Shown piece by piece: positions 7,404-15,509 of a stretch of DNA of 17,455 bases (position 1 is its first letter; the number at the start of each line of letters is the position of its first letter). The notes below the pieces were generated by a model. That model worked only from the letters and a program-made list of their open reading frames with translations. It was not told where the DNA came from and searched no databases. Location of the stretch: the NCBI GenBank assembly GCA_905215015.1, contig CAJMOS010000063.1, forward strand, positions 1 to 17,455, given 5' to 3'. The translations under genes were made by a program, and so were the position numbers. This DNA is from an uncultured bacterium. GTDB taxonomy: Bacteria > Spirochaetota > Spirochaetia > Sphaerochaetales > Sphaerochaetaceae.

Positions 7404-8009
7404 ATGGAATACGCCATGGCAGCCAGCCGTTTCGTCGCGGTAGCGATCTCGATCTACACGCTCCTGATCTGGGTCCGGGTGATGCTCACCTGGGTCCAAA
7501 TTCCCGGTCCTTATTTCGAAACCTCTCCCCTGCTCCGCCTTCTTTCCTCCCTTGTCGACCCCTACCTGGACATGTTCCGCCATATCCGGTGGGCACGGCG
7601 CGGACGCATCGACTTCAGCCCGGTGGTCGCACTGATGGTGCTCTCCATCCTGCAGAGCATCTTCAGCCTGTTTGGCGCCTACGGGAGGGTCACGCCACCG
7701 ATGGTGGCCGCCCTGGTCATCCAGGCGTTCTGGAGCTATATCCTCGCCCCGCTGTGCTGGTTCGCACTGCTGGTCGTCGGCATCCAGCTCTTTTTCACCT
7801 ATCGCAGGGACAGGAGGAGCTCCCCGCTCGCGATGGCGCTGGAAGGGATGTCCCGGGGATTCCTTGATTTTGTCCAGCGTCTCTTCTTCGGGCACCGTCT
7901 CGTGGGCATGCGCCGGCTGGCTTGGTGGAGTTTCATCTTCTACCTGGTCTCGTATTTCTTCTTGCGCTTCGGCACAAGCCGGCTGGCATCCTATTTGATC
8001 CGACTGTGA
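7404..8009 (+). CDS. YggT family integral membrane protein (two YGGT repeats)
   Basis: The 201-aa hydrophobic product shows two tandem YggT units. The first contains YTLLIWVRVMLTWV, a loop with LSSLVDPYLDMFR and then the hallmark IDFSPVVALMVL; the second has membrane segments near 100-130 and a C-terminal one near 168-190. Four main membrane segments are visible (about 5-28, 70-92, 100-130 and 168-190), with Arg-rich loops such as YRRDRRSS between them. YggT proteins are widespread inner-membrane proteins linked to osmotic or division-related roles in some bacteria, and their biochemical activity is not settled. The start is well supported: AGGAGGGG overlaps the dnaE stop and lies about 6 bp before ATG. 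Its stop overlaps the recG start (TGATG), so it sits in the dnaE-recG transcript. Confidence 0.85.
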   Translation: MEYAMAASRFVAVAISIYTLLIWVRVMLTWVQIPGPYFETSPLLRLLSSLVDPYLDMFRHIRWARRGRIDFSPVVALMVLSILQSIFSLFGAYGRVTPPMVAALVIQAFWSYILAPLCWFALLVVGIQLFFTYRRDRRSSPLAMALEGMSRGFLDFVQRLFFGHRLVGMRRLAWWSFIFYLVSYFFLRFGTSRLASYLIRL

Positions 8010-10087
8010 TGGAAGGGACCTACTACCGCAACCTGCCCGAACCGCTGACCAAGCTCAAAGGGATCGGGCCCGCGGCCGCACAGAGCTACCGGGACCTGGG
8101 AGTCGTCACCCAGAGCGACCTCCTGCAGATGCGTCCCCGCGCATTCGAGGACCGTTCCCGCATCCAGCCCATCGACGCGACCCAGGACGGCCAGTTCGTC
8201 AACACCAAGGTGCTGGTCACCGGCCATTCCTATTTCGGGGGCCATTCCTGGCGTGACCGGATCCTGAAAATCCAGGTGCAGGACTGCGAGGGTTCGGGAG
8301 CCAAGCTCCAGCTGCTTTGCTTCGGGCGCAACTTCCTTGAGCGCTCCATCGAGGTGGGCGGGCTCTATTATCTGTACGGACAGGTATCCCGCTACAAGGG
8401 GCAGGTGCAGTGCTCGAAGTTCGAGCTCCATCCGGCACCCGTCGAGGGAATGCCGCCCCAGTTCGGCAAGGTGCTTCCAATCTACCCGTTGCGCGGCTCT
8501 CTCAGCCAGCGTATCATCCGTCGCGACGTGGCGGCCGTCCTTTCCTCGGTGGCGCTCTTCCGGGAGGAGATTCCCGACTATCTGCGGCAGACGTACCATC
8601 TCCTTTCCACCGACGAGGCGATCCGGCAACTGCACCAGCCTTCTTCCATGGAATCGGAGGAAGAAGCCAGACGCACCCTTGCCTTCGGGGAGTTCCTGTA
8701 CATGCAGCTTTTCACCCGCCGCCACGAGGGTTCGACCAGGCCGGAGATCCGCCGGGAGTCAGCTCCCTACCCGCTGGAGCTGAGGCTGATCGCCTCGCTG
8801 CCCTTCAGTCTGACCCCTGACCAGATGACCAGCCTGAAGGAAATCCGCAGAGACCTGGACTCGAGCCGGCCGATGAACCGGTTGCTGCAAGGAGACGTCG
8901 GAAGCGGCAAGACGCTGGTCGCCTGGGTCAGCGCCCTGCACGTGGTCAGCCAAGGCAAGCAGGTCGCCTTCATGGCTCCGACCGAATTGCTTGCCCGCCA
9001 GCATGCCGACAACGCGGCCAAACTGCTCGCTCCCTTCGGGGTACGGCTCGCCTATCTGACCGGGGCGGTCAAGGGCAAGGAGCGGACGCTCCTGCTTGAG
9101 CAGATCGCCGAGGGCAATGTCGACATCATCATCGGCACCCATGCCCTTTTCGGGAAAGAAGTCGTCTTCAAGAACCTTGGGTACGTGATCATCGACGAAC
9201 AGCACCGCTTTGGTGTCGAGCAGCGCTACGCCCTGACATCGAAGGCAGAGGTCCCCGATTTGCTGTTGATGACGGCAACCCCGATTCCCCGCACGCTGGC
9301 CCTTACGGTCTTCGGGGATTTGAACGTCTCCACCCTGAAGACCATGCCCCCGGGGCGCAAGCCAATCAAGACGCTGACCGTCAGCGAGGCAAGCCGGGAG
9401 CGGATGTACCGGGCGATCGCCACTGAGTTCGAACGGGGACATCAGGCCTATTTCGTCTACCCGAGGATCGACGACACCGGGGAAAGCGACCTCAGGGATG
9501 TGACGAGCATGTACGAGTATCTGAAAAAGGAATATCCGGGAATCCCCAGCGCGCTGATGCACTCCAAGCTGGAAGAAGAGGAGAAGATGCGGATCCTCGA
9601 GGAGTTCAAGGAGGGACGGATCACCTACCTGGTCTCCACCAGCGTCGTCGAGGTCGGCATCGACATCCCCAACGCCACCTGCATGGTCATCGAGCACGCC
9701 GAGCGTTTCGGCCTGGCGGCGCTGCACCAGCTCCGCGGGCGTGTCGGACGCAGCTTCCTGCAATCCTACTGCTTTTTGGTCTTCGGCAACGACCTGACCG
9801 ACGTGGGCAAGCAACGGTTGCGGGCCATGAAAGAGTCCAACGATGGTTTCTATCTGGCCGAGCAGGACCTGCTGATCCGCGGTCCCGGCGATATCGTCGG
9901 CCTGAAGCAGAGCGGTTTCCTCAACCTGCAGTTCGCCTCGCTGACCGACGACCTTGACCTGCTCCAGCAGGCAAGCCAGGCGGTCACCCAGATCCTGAAG
10001 GAAGACCCCGGACTGCTCAAGCCGGAGCATGCGGTCATCCGCCAGACCATCACCGAAAGCCCGATGTTCCAGGGCAGCATCGCCTGA
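8009..10087 (+). CDS. recG: ATP-dependent DNA helicase RecG
   Basis: The 692-aa product has normal RecG length and order. The N-terminal wedge region begins with the helix-hairpin-helix-like LTKLKGIGPAAAQ and an OB-fold wedge (about 60-160) that holds the branched DNA. The helicase core has Walker A GDVGSGKT with K301, motif II DEQH at 396-399 within the RecG-typical IIDEQHRFGVEQR, motif III TATPIPRTLAL, the motif V region TSVVEVGIDIPNA and motif VI LHQLRGRVGR. RecG is a double-strand DNA translocase that remodels stalled replication forks and Holliday junctions. ATG 8009 was chosen over upstream in-frame starts inside yggT because family similarity begins here and the TGATG overlap fits coupling; there is no obvious Shine-Dalgarno sequence. 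Its position downstream of dnaE links fork copying with fork rescue. Confidence 0.97.
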   Translation: MEGTYYRNLPEPLTKLKGIGPAAAQSYRDLGVVTQSDLLQMRPRAFEDRSRIQPIDATQDGQFVNTKVLVTGHSYFGGHSWRDRILKIQVQDCEGSGAKLQLLCFGRNFLERSIEVGGLYYLYGQVSRYKGQVQCSKFELHPAPVEGMPPQFGKVLPIYPLRGSLSQRIIRRDVAAVLSSVALFREEIPDYLRQTYHLLSTDEAIRQLHQPSSMESEEEARRTLAFGEFLYMQLFTRRHEGSTRPEIRRESAPYPLELRLIASLPFSLTPDQMTSLKEIRRDLDSSRPMNRLLQGDVGSGKTLVAWVSALHVVSQGKQVAFMAPTELLARQHADNAAKLLAPFGVRLAYLTGAVKGKERTLLLEQIAEGNVDIIIGTHALFGKEVVFKNLGYVIIDEQHRFGVEQRYALTSKAEVPDLLLMTATPIPRTLALTVFGDLNVSTLKTMPPGRKPIKTLTVSEASRERMYRAIATEFERGHQAYFVYPRIDDTGESDLRDVTSMYEYLKKEYPGIPSALMHSKLEEEEKMRILEEFKEGRITYLVSTSVVEVGIDIPNATCMVIEHAERFGLAALHQLRGRVGRSFLQSYCFLVFGNDLTDVGKQRLRAMKESNDGFYLAEQDLLIRGPGDIVGLKQSGFLNLQFASLTDDLDLLQQASQAVTQILKEDPGLLKPEHAVIRQTITESPMFQGSIA

Positions 10088-10089
10088 AG

Positions 10090-10458
10090 CTACCGCAACA
10101 AGAGGAATCCGGAGAGCGTGGCCAGACTGAGGGTCAACGCCACATCGACGTAGCGCCAAGGGTCGTTTCTTCTGGAAAGCAGCCGCTTCGCCCGCTCGTC
10201 CTGACCTTGCTTGTCCAAGGCGAGGAACTCCGCCACCTGCTCTCCTCCAAGGGGCACCGCCCCCAGCGTCATCTCCTCCAGCGTTCCCAGAAGTTCCGCG
10301 TCCAGGAACCAGTCCTCACCGTCGATGGCAAGCAGGTTGGTGTACCTTCCCCGCTTCTTCGGGGAGCCCAGTTCCCCGGCCACCTTGCCCATCCCCTCCG
10401 CCTTGTCTTTCTCCACCAGCCAGACCTTTCCGGAAAGGCGTACCAACTTCCATTCCAT
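10090..10458 (-). CDS. Hypothetical protein with C-terminal membrane anchor
   Basis: I do not recognise the family of this 122-aa product. Residues 1-60 are mixed and strand-like (KLVRLSGKVWLVEKDK, then YTNLLAIDGEDWFLDAELL), followed by a charged linker (QGQDERAKRLLSRRNDPW). A hydrophobic stretch at about 103-121 (VDVALTLSLATLSGFLLL) reaches the C-terminus and ends in a single Arg, as expected for a tail-anchored or single-pass protein with its bulk in the cytoplasm. Coding is supported by a good AGGA about 8 bp before the ATG, by lack of competition from a plausible plus-strand gene, and by the tight fit between recG (stop 2 bp away, convergent) and rsmD (divergent, 53-bp gap). Base use is like that of its neighbours. 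Confidence 0.65.
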   Translation of the reverse strand: MEWKLVRLSGKVWLVEKDKAEGMGKVAGELGSPKKRGRYTNLLAIDGEDWFLDAELLGTLEEMTLGAVPLGGEQVAEFLALDKQGQDERAKRLLSRRNDPWRYVDVALTLSLATLSGFLLLR

Positions 10459-10511
10459 AGCTTCATCCTAACCCCTTTCCGACGACCCCAACGGTGGATT
10501 AGGATACAGAT
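10459..10511. promoter_or_regulatory. Divergent promoter region for the minus-strand hypothetical gene and rsmD-sbcDC
   Basis: This 53-bp gap must hold the starts of both divergent transcripts. The AT-rich pocket TTAGGATACAGAT at about 10499-10511 gives a weak -10 candidate TAGGAT (10500-10505) for rsmD, with TTCCGA (10477-10482) 17 bp upstream as a poor -35. AGGA at 10501-10504 also serves as the rsmD Shine-Dalgarno sequence, 7 bp before the ATG. Both readings cannot hold for one start site unless the message starts inside or after this point. On the other strand, TATCC and AGGA boxes lie upstream of the hypothetical gene. The assignment is tentative. Confidence 0.3.
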
Positions 10512-11063
10512 ATGCGTATTACTGGCGGACTATATCGTGGCAGAACGGTGGCGTGTCCCCCGGGCGTGATTCGTCCGGCCATGGACATGATGAGGGAATC
10601 GTTGTTCGACATGCTTGGAGATCTCTCCGAGCGCTCCTGGCTCGACCTGTTCACCGGCAGCGGGTGTGTCGGAATCGAGGCTGCGAGCCGCGGAGCAGGC
10701 CCCGTGCACCTCGTCGAGATGGACCGGGGCAAGAGGGAGACCATCCTGAAGAACATCAGCTTCGTCGAGAGCGACATACGTCTCTTCATGGCAGACGTCT
10801 GGTCCTTCATCCCCACCTGCAAGACCCGCTACCACTATGTCTACGCGGATCCTCCGTTCAAGATGGAGGACAAGGTCAAGCTGACCCAACTGGTCAACGA
10901 CACCCATCTGGTCCGTGATGGCGGGCTGTATATCATCCACTACCCGAAGGAAGAGAAAAGCATCTGGCCGGAGCGCGTCGGCAACCTGGTCACCATCGAC
11001 GAGCGCAAGTATGGGCGCAGCATGCTCCGCTTCTTCCGCAACAAGGAAAACGAACCGGCATGA
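10512..11063 (+). CDS. rsmD: 16S rRNA (guanine966-N2)-methyltransferase RsmD
   Basis: The 183-aa product has the length and motif order of RsmD, which methylates N2 of G966 in helix 31 of 16S rRNA on the assembling small subunit, using S-adenosylmethionine. The N-terminus MRITGGLYRGR and the RPAMDMMRESLFDML block correspond to the family MRIIGGxxxGR and RPTxDRVREALFNxL. The SAM-binding loop is LDLFTGSGCVGIEAASRGA at 44-62, the acidic end of the next strand is VEMD, and the catalytic (D/N)PP(Y/F) motif is DPPF at 113-116. AGGA lies 7 bp before the ATG. The stop overlaps the sbcD start by 4 bp (ATGA), so it heads the sbcDC operon. The pairing has no obvious functional logic and may only be shared transcription. 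Confidence 0.93.
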   Translation: MRITGGLYRGRTVACPPGVIRPAMDMMRESLFDMLGDLSERSWLDLFTGSGCVGIEAASRGAGPVHLVEMDRGKRETILKNISFVESDIRLFMADVWSFIPTCKTRYHYVYADPPFKMEDKVKLTQLVNDTHLVRDGGLYIIHYPKEEKSIWPERVGNLVTIDERKYGRSMLRFFRNKENEPA

Positions 11064-12241
11064 GCAGGCTTCTCCATACCAGCGACTGGCATCTCGGCGC
11101 ACCTCTGGTGGGAGAGGTGCGCACCGACCATTTCCAGAACATGCTGGAAGGCATCCTCAAGGTCATACGCGAGCGAAAGGTGACCTGCCTGTTGGTCGCA
11201 GGAGACGTGTTCGACGTTTCCAGCCCGCCCGTCTCCGCCCAGAACCAGTACTTCGATTTTCTTGACAGGCTGCGGGACACCACCTGCGGCGAGGTCGTCA
11301 TCATCAGCGGGAACCATGACTCGGCCCGCTTCCTGGCCGCTCCGGCCGCACCGCTGGGAAGGCTCGGAATCCATGTGGTAAGCGAGGCAGGCGCCGATTC
11401 CGCCCTGGTCCCGGTGGGAAGCGATGTGGTGGTCCTTGCCGTCCCTTATCTTCGCGATGGCTCGCTCGGGACCATCGCAGGCACGAGCGAGGCGGAACGG
11501 TCGGCCAATTTCATCCAGATGGTGCGACAATACCTCGCCGGTCTTTCCGCGACCGCGAAGAGCCGGTATCCCGGACGCAGGCAAGTGGTGATGGCGCACC
11601 AGTTCCTTGTCGGCAGCGCGATTGATGACGGAAGGAAGGAAATCGATTACGTGGGCAGCCTGCCCCCGCTTCCCTCCTCGGTCTTCCCGCCGGGGGTGGA
11701 CTACGTCGCCTTGGGCCACATCCACAAGCCGCAGGTAGTGCGAGGGGCCATGCCGATCCACTACTCCGGATCCCCGATGGCCATCGATTTCGGCGAATCC
11801 GGGCAGACCAAGCAGGTGGTGCTGGTCGATACCGATCCTTGGACAATCACCCCGGTCGACCTGCCGACCTTCGCCAACCTGCAAAGAATCAACGGCAACC
11901 TTTCCGAGCTGGAAGACTCCTTGGACCGGATAGCCTCCTCGCCCGACCCCGTCTGGGTGGCAGCCACCTATACAGGCGACCATCCGGTGACGGAGCTACG
12001 CAGGCGCCTCTTGGAACGCGTCGCCGGGACCAACGTCCATCTGATGCAGGTGTTGGACATGCAGGCCTGGCACAACCGTTCCGCGCGAGAAGAGGTGGTT
12101 GACCTGAAGACGCTGACCCCCTCGCAGGTCTTCGAACGCCGGCTGGAGAGCGAGCGCTTCGACGAGGAAACGGCCCGGATGCTCCGTTCCCGTTTCGAGG
12201 AGATCCTTCGCGACATAGCCGATCCGGAGGACAAGGAATGA
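11060..12241 (+). CDS. sbcD: Nuclease SbcCD subunit D (Mre11-like)
   Basis: The 393-aa product is the Mn-dependent nuclease subunit of SbcCD, a double-strand exonuclease and hairpin-cutting endonuclease that trims blocked ends and palindromes. It starts with the calcineurin-like phosphoesterase motifs: D9-x-H11 in HTSDWHLG, GD49VFD, GN85H86D87, H180 in MAHQFLVG and GH220-I-H222. The capping domain follows from about residue 240, and a helical C-terminal part that contacts the SbcC coiled coil ends the protein. All expected metal ligands are present and the length is normal (about 380-410). The ATG overlaps the rsmD stop by 4 bp and its stop overlaps the sbcC start by 4 bp, so the two subunits should be made in coupled amounts. 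Confidence 0.95.
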   Translation: MSRLLHTSDWHLGAPLVGEVRTDHFQNMLEGILKVIRERKVTCLLVAGDVFDVSSPPVSAQNQYFDFLDRLRDTTCGEVVIISGNHDSARFLAAPAAPLGRLGIHVVSEAGADSALVPVGSDVVVLAVPYLRDGSLGTIAGTSEAERSANFIQMVRQYLAGLSATAKSRYPGRRQVVMAHQFLVGSAIDDGRKEIDYVGSLPPLPSSVFPPGVDYVALGHIHKPQVVRGAMPIHYSGSPMAIDFGESGQTKQVVLVDTDPWTITPVDLPTFANLQRINGNLSELEDSLDRIASSPDPVWVAATYTGDHPVTELRRRLLERVAGTNVHLMQVLDMQAWHNRSAREEVVDLKTLTPSQVFERRLESERFDEETARMLRSRFEEILRDIADPEDKE

Positions 12242-15200
12242 AAATCAAGCGCGTGTCCTTCGAACATCTGAATTCCATCCTAGGGCCCTGTTCCATCGAC
12301 TTCGATGCAATCGGCTCCGGGCTGTTCCTGATCACCGGTCCGACCGGCAGCGGGAAGAGCACGATCCTGGATGCCATCACCTTGGCCCTCTTCGGCCAGA
12401 CCAGCAGGCAAGGAGCGATCACCAGCGGCAGCAACGAGGTGATGACCAAGGGGGAGAACAGCTGCCACAGCACGGTCGTCTTCGAAGAAGGAGGCGACCA
12501 GTACGAGGCCTCGTGGAGCCAGAGGCGCCGCAAATCACGCAAGGGGGAAGCCGAGGGAACCTTGGAGGCTCCCAAGCGGTCCCTGAAAAAGAATGGGGAG
12601 TTGCTGGCAGACGGGCTGAAGGACGTCGATGGCAAAATCACCTCGATTTTGGGAATGGGGTTCAACCAGTTCACCCAGGCAGTCCTTCTGGCCCAGGGAG
12701 GATTCAATTCCTTCCTGGCCGCCGAGCCCAAGGACAAGGGAGCCATGCTGACCCAGCTGACCAAGATGGAGATCTACCAGAAAATCGGCAAGGCAGTCTA
12801 TCAGAAATGCAAGGAATTATCCGACCAGCAGAAGGAAACCGATGCCCGCAAGAGCGAAATCCATGCCATGACGCCAGAAGAGCGCAAGCTTCTGGAGTAC
12901 ACGCTCCAGGAGCTTGAAAAGAGGAGAGAAGAACTGGCCGGACGCGACAAGACGTGCGCCAAACTCCTTTCCGACTGGGAATCCTATGACAACCAGCAGG
13001 AGCTATTGCGGAAGATCGCCGACACACAACGGCAAGTGGAACAGTCGGCCCGGGAGGGAAGCGCCTTGCAGGAGGCCTACAGGAAAAGCGAAGCTCTCCT
13101 TCCCTTCCTCCCCTTGAAGACCAGACTGCGAAGCGAGCGGGACCATGCGCAAAAGCTCGGCGACGATCTCGCTGCCTTCCAGAGGGACCTCGACCAGGCC
13201 AAGGAACAGGAAGCGCAGGCACAGCAGGACCTCCAACAGGTCCGGCAGGATGCCGAGAAAGATGCCAATGCACTGGATCTCCAACGCGCAGCCTTGGGAC
13301 AAGCCAAGGAATTCCAAGCCCAGATTGCTCCGTTGCAGGACAACCTGGAGAACGCGAAACAGCAACTCAAGAGCAAACAAGAGGAAATCCTCCAGGAAAA
13401 GGAACACTATCGGAAACTGCGGCAATCCGAAGCGGACCTCCAAAAGGAACTCGACCAGGCTGACGGCTATCTCCAGACCCATGCGGCCGACTCCCATATC
13501 TCCGAAAGCCTTCCCCAGCTGGAAAGCGGAGAGGCGACATTGCGAAGCCAGCGCGCCCTTGTCGACCAGACGAAGAAGGCCTTCGACACGGCAAAGAAGC
13601 AACTGGAGGAGACCGAAACCCAAATCACCGCCACCCACGCCGCCATCAGCCAGTTCCAAGACAAGGAACACGAGCTGACGGTCCGCCACGCAAAGCTCGC
13701 GGTCCTGGTCGCCGACCGTTACCTGGGAAAGCGGAGCGAGGAGCTCCGGGCTGAGCGGGACAAGCTGAAAGAGGCCAATGCTCTGGCGAAACTGGTCATG
13801 AGCATGGAGGAACAGCGGCGACACCTCGTCCCCGATTCCCCCTGTCCGCTCTGCGGCTCCAAGCATCACCCCTACGCGGAAGGGCAGCCGCTTCCTAGCA
13901 ACAACGACCAGGCGATCCAGGTGCTGGAGCGTATGATTCCGGAGCTTCAGCAGATCGAGAAAGAGCAGCAGGAAATCGAGAGCGGTCTTGCCGGCAACGC
14001 CAAGGACCAACAGGATGCCAAAGCGACGCTTGTCCGGCTTGCCGATGTACGCGCGGCTCGGGAGCAAAGCCACGAAGAGGCGAAGGCGTGCTACCAGCAA
14101 GAGAAGGAAAAACTCGACGAGCTCGAGACACGCTACCAGCAATTGCTCGCTCCCTACGGATTGCGGGCATGGGACGCGAATGCCCGGGATATCCTGCTCC
14201 GGCGCGAAAAAGCCTGGGAGGACAATGCCAGGATCCGCGATGACGGAGAGCAACGGAAAGGGTTTCTGGAACAGCAGATCAGGGACCAGAAGCACAAGGT
14301 AGAGAGCCTTTCGGCAAGCGAGCAGGAGCAGGCAGTCAAGACTGCCCAGGCGAAACTTGAGGAGAAGAACCATCACATCTCCGCCCTGCTGGAATCTTCC
14401 TCCATCGACGACTTCACCTTGCACATCCAGGAGGAGGAAAGCCGGATCCAGCAGTTGCTCCAAGCGGCTACCGGCACGTATACCGAGGCCCAAAGCAAGG
14501 TCAAGGACCTTGCAAGCTCCATCGCCATGCTGCAAAGCCAGCAGGCACAGGCACTGCGGCAAGCGCAGTCCCTGCTCCAGGAACTGCTTGCGAAGGTGAA
14601 ACCGATGGGCATCTCCAGCGAGGAGGAATTCGACTCCCGTACCCTTTCCCAAAAGCAACGCGAACAGGCCGTGGAACAGGCCAAGGCTTTGGCTTCCAAA
14701 CGGCAGGAGCTCCAAGGATACCGGAAGCAGCTACCCGAACCCCCGCTCATGCAACCCGTGGCCACGCGGGAAACGCTCAAGAACGAGCAGGCAGAAATCC
14801 AGAACCAGATCCAGGAGACTGACAAGAAACGTGGAGAAATCGAGGAAAAACTTCGTGGTGACGAGTCCAGCAGCAAACGCTTGGAAGAGCTGGAGGCGGC
14901 ATACGGAAAAATCCATGCCGCATTCTTGGAGTGGAAACAGCTGAACGACCTGATCGGGGATGCCGATGGCAGCAAATTCCAGAAATTCGCCCAGAACATC
15001 TCCTTCAAGGTGTTGGTCGGCTACGCAAACCAGCAATTGGAACGGCTGGACAACCGCTACCAGCTTCGCGCCTCGGACGACAATCCTCTGACGGTCTATG
15101 TCTACGATGCCTCGCAGGGAACCGAGCGGACCGCCTCGAACCTCTCGGGAGGAGAGAGCTTCCTGGTCAGTCTCGCCCTTGCCCTTGGACTGGCCGCATT

Positions 15201-15438
15201 TTCGCCCGGCAAGTCTCCTATCGAGTCCCTCTTTTTGGACGAGGGCTTCGGTACCTTGGACCAAGAGACACTGGAGGTGGCCATGCGGGCGCTCAGCAAC
15301 CTTCACCATGAAGGAAAGCAGATCGGCGTCATCAGCCATGTCGAGTACCTGCGCGAAGAGTTGCCCATCCACATCGAGGTGACCAAAGACGAGACAGGAC
15401 ACAGCAGGCTGTCCGGTCCAGGAGTGCGATGTCCCTAG
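12238..15438 (+). CDS. sbcC: Nuclease SbcCD subunit C (Rad50-like SMC ATPase)
   Basis: The 1066-aa product is the ATPase partner of SbcD. The N-terminal lobe has Walker A GPTGSGKST with K40 and a Q-loop region near AVLLAQGGFNSFL. Two long Gln/Glu/Lys-rich coiled-coil arms (about 190-530 and 545-880) flank a zinc hook CPLC at C536 and C539, through which two SbcC molecules join. The C-terminal lobe carries the ABC signature LSGGES at 969-974 and Walker B LFLDEGFGTLD with D1001 and E1002, followed by an H-loop region at VISHVEYL. The length matches the family (about 1000-1100). It is the last gene of the rsmD-sbcD-sbcC group and is followed by a T-run and a new promoter. Confidence 0.95.
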   Translation: MKIKRVSFEHLNSILGPCSIDFDAIGSGLFLITGPTGSGKSTILDAITLALFGQTSRQGAITSGSNEVMTKGENSCHSTVVFEEGGDQYEASWSQRRRKSRKGEAEGTLEAPKRSLKKNGELLADGLKDVDGKITSILGMGFNQFTQAVLLAQGGFNSFLAAEPKDKGAMLTQLTKMEIYQKIGKAVYQKCKELSDQQKETDARKSEIHAMTPEERKLLEYTLQELEKRREELAGRDKTCAKLLSDWESYDNQQELLRKIADTQRQVEQSAREGSALQEAYRKSEALLPFLPLKTRLRSERDHAQKLGDDLAAFQRDLDQAKEQEAQAQQDLQQVRQDAEKDANALDLQRAALGQAKEFQAQIAPLQDNLENAKQQLKSKQEEILQEKEHYRKLRQSEADLQKELDQADGYLQTHAADSHISESLPQLESGEATLRSQRALVDQTKKAFDTAKKQLEETETQITATHAAISQFQDKEHELTVRHAKLAVLVADRYLGKRSEELRAERDKLKEANALAKLVMSMEEQRRHLVPDSPCPLCGSKHHPYAEGQPLPSNNDQAIQVLERMIPELQQIEKEQQEIESGLAGNAKDQQDAKATLVRLADVRAAREQSHEEAKACYQQEKEKLDELETRYQQLLAPYGLRAWDANARDILLRREKAWEDNARIRDDGEQRKGFLEQQIRDQKHKVESLSASEQEQAVKTAQAKLEEKNHHISALLESSSIDDFTLHIQEEESRIQQLLQAATGTYTEAQSKVKDLASSIAMLQSQQAQALRQAQSLLQELLAKVKPMGISSEEEFDSRTLSQKQREQAVEQAKALASKRQELQGYRKQLPEPPLMQPVATRETLKNEQAEIQNQIQETDKKRGEIEEKLRGDESSSKRLEELEAAYGKIHAAFLEWKQLNDLIGDADGSKFQKFAQNISFKVLVGYANQQLERLDNRYQLRASDDNPLTVYVYDASQGTERTASNLSGGESFLVSLALALGLAAFSPGKSPIESLFLDEGFGTLDQETLEVAMRALSNLHHEGKQIGVISHVEYLREELPIHIEVTKDETGHSRLSGPGVRCP

Positions 15439-15456
15439 TCTCTCCGGTCTTTTTTT
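15418..15456 (+). terminator. Weak candidate terminator at the end of sbcC
   Basis: A short stem can be drawn from CC(A)GGAG at 15418-15424 and CTCCGG at 15442-15447 (six pairs, one bulged A, a 17-nt loop), followed by TC and seven T at 15450-15456. The stem includes the last codons and the stop of sbcC. The T-run is convincing but the hairpin is weak, so termination here may be partial. The same T-run could be part of the next promoter. Confidence 0.3.
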
Positions 15457-15483
15457 GGGTATAGTACGAATATACTATTTCCT
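15455..15483 (+). promoter_or_regulatory. Promoter with an 18-bp dyad (candidate operator) for the thioesterase gene
   Basis: TATACT at 15471-15476 matches five of six bases of a sigma70 -10 box. The -35 side is only a T-rich stretch, so the promoter may need an activator or be weak. An inverted repeat ATAGTA (15461-15466), six-base spacer, TACTAT (15473-15478) spans the -10 box, a common layout for a repressor site. The likely start near 15483 leaves a leader of about 27 nt that carries the GGAGG at 15500-15504. The regulator is not known from the sequence. Confidence 0.5.
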
Positions 15484-15509
15484 TCGGACAGTGAAGATTG
15501 GAGGTCCAT

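Noticed and set aside
7922..8008. Upstream in-frame start for recG inside yggT.
   Set aside because: It would overlap a membrane segment of YggT by nearly 90 bases, and RecG similarity begins just after ATG 8009.
8759..10159. Minus-strand open frame of 466 codons over recG.
   Set aside because: It covers the conserved helicase core of recG, has no recognisable domain and no good ribosome-binding site, and results from the same codon bias.
10207..10569. Plus-strand open frame of 120 codons opposite the small hypothetical gene.
   Set aside because: It has no ribosome-binding site, would run through the divergent promoter and into rsmD, and its composition is non-specific. The minus-strand frame has a better start and a sensible membrane anchor.
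13003..14715. Minus-strand open frame of 570 codons over the sbcC coiled coil.
   Set aside because: The Leu-rich repetitive translation is the complement of Gln/Glu/Lys codons of the coiled coil; sbcC itself is certain from its motifs.
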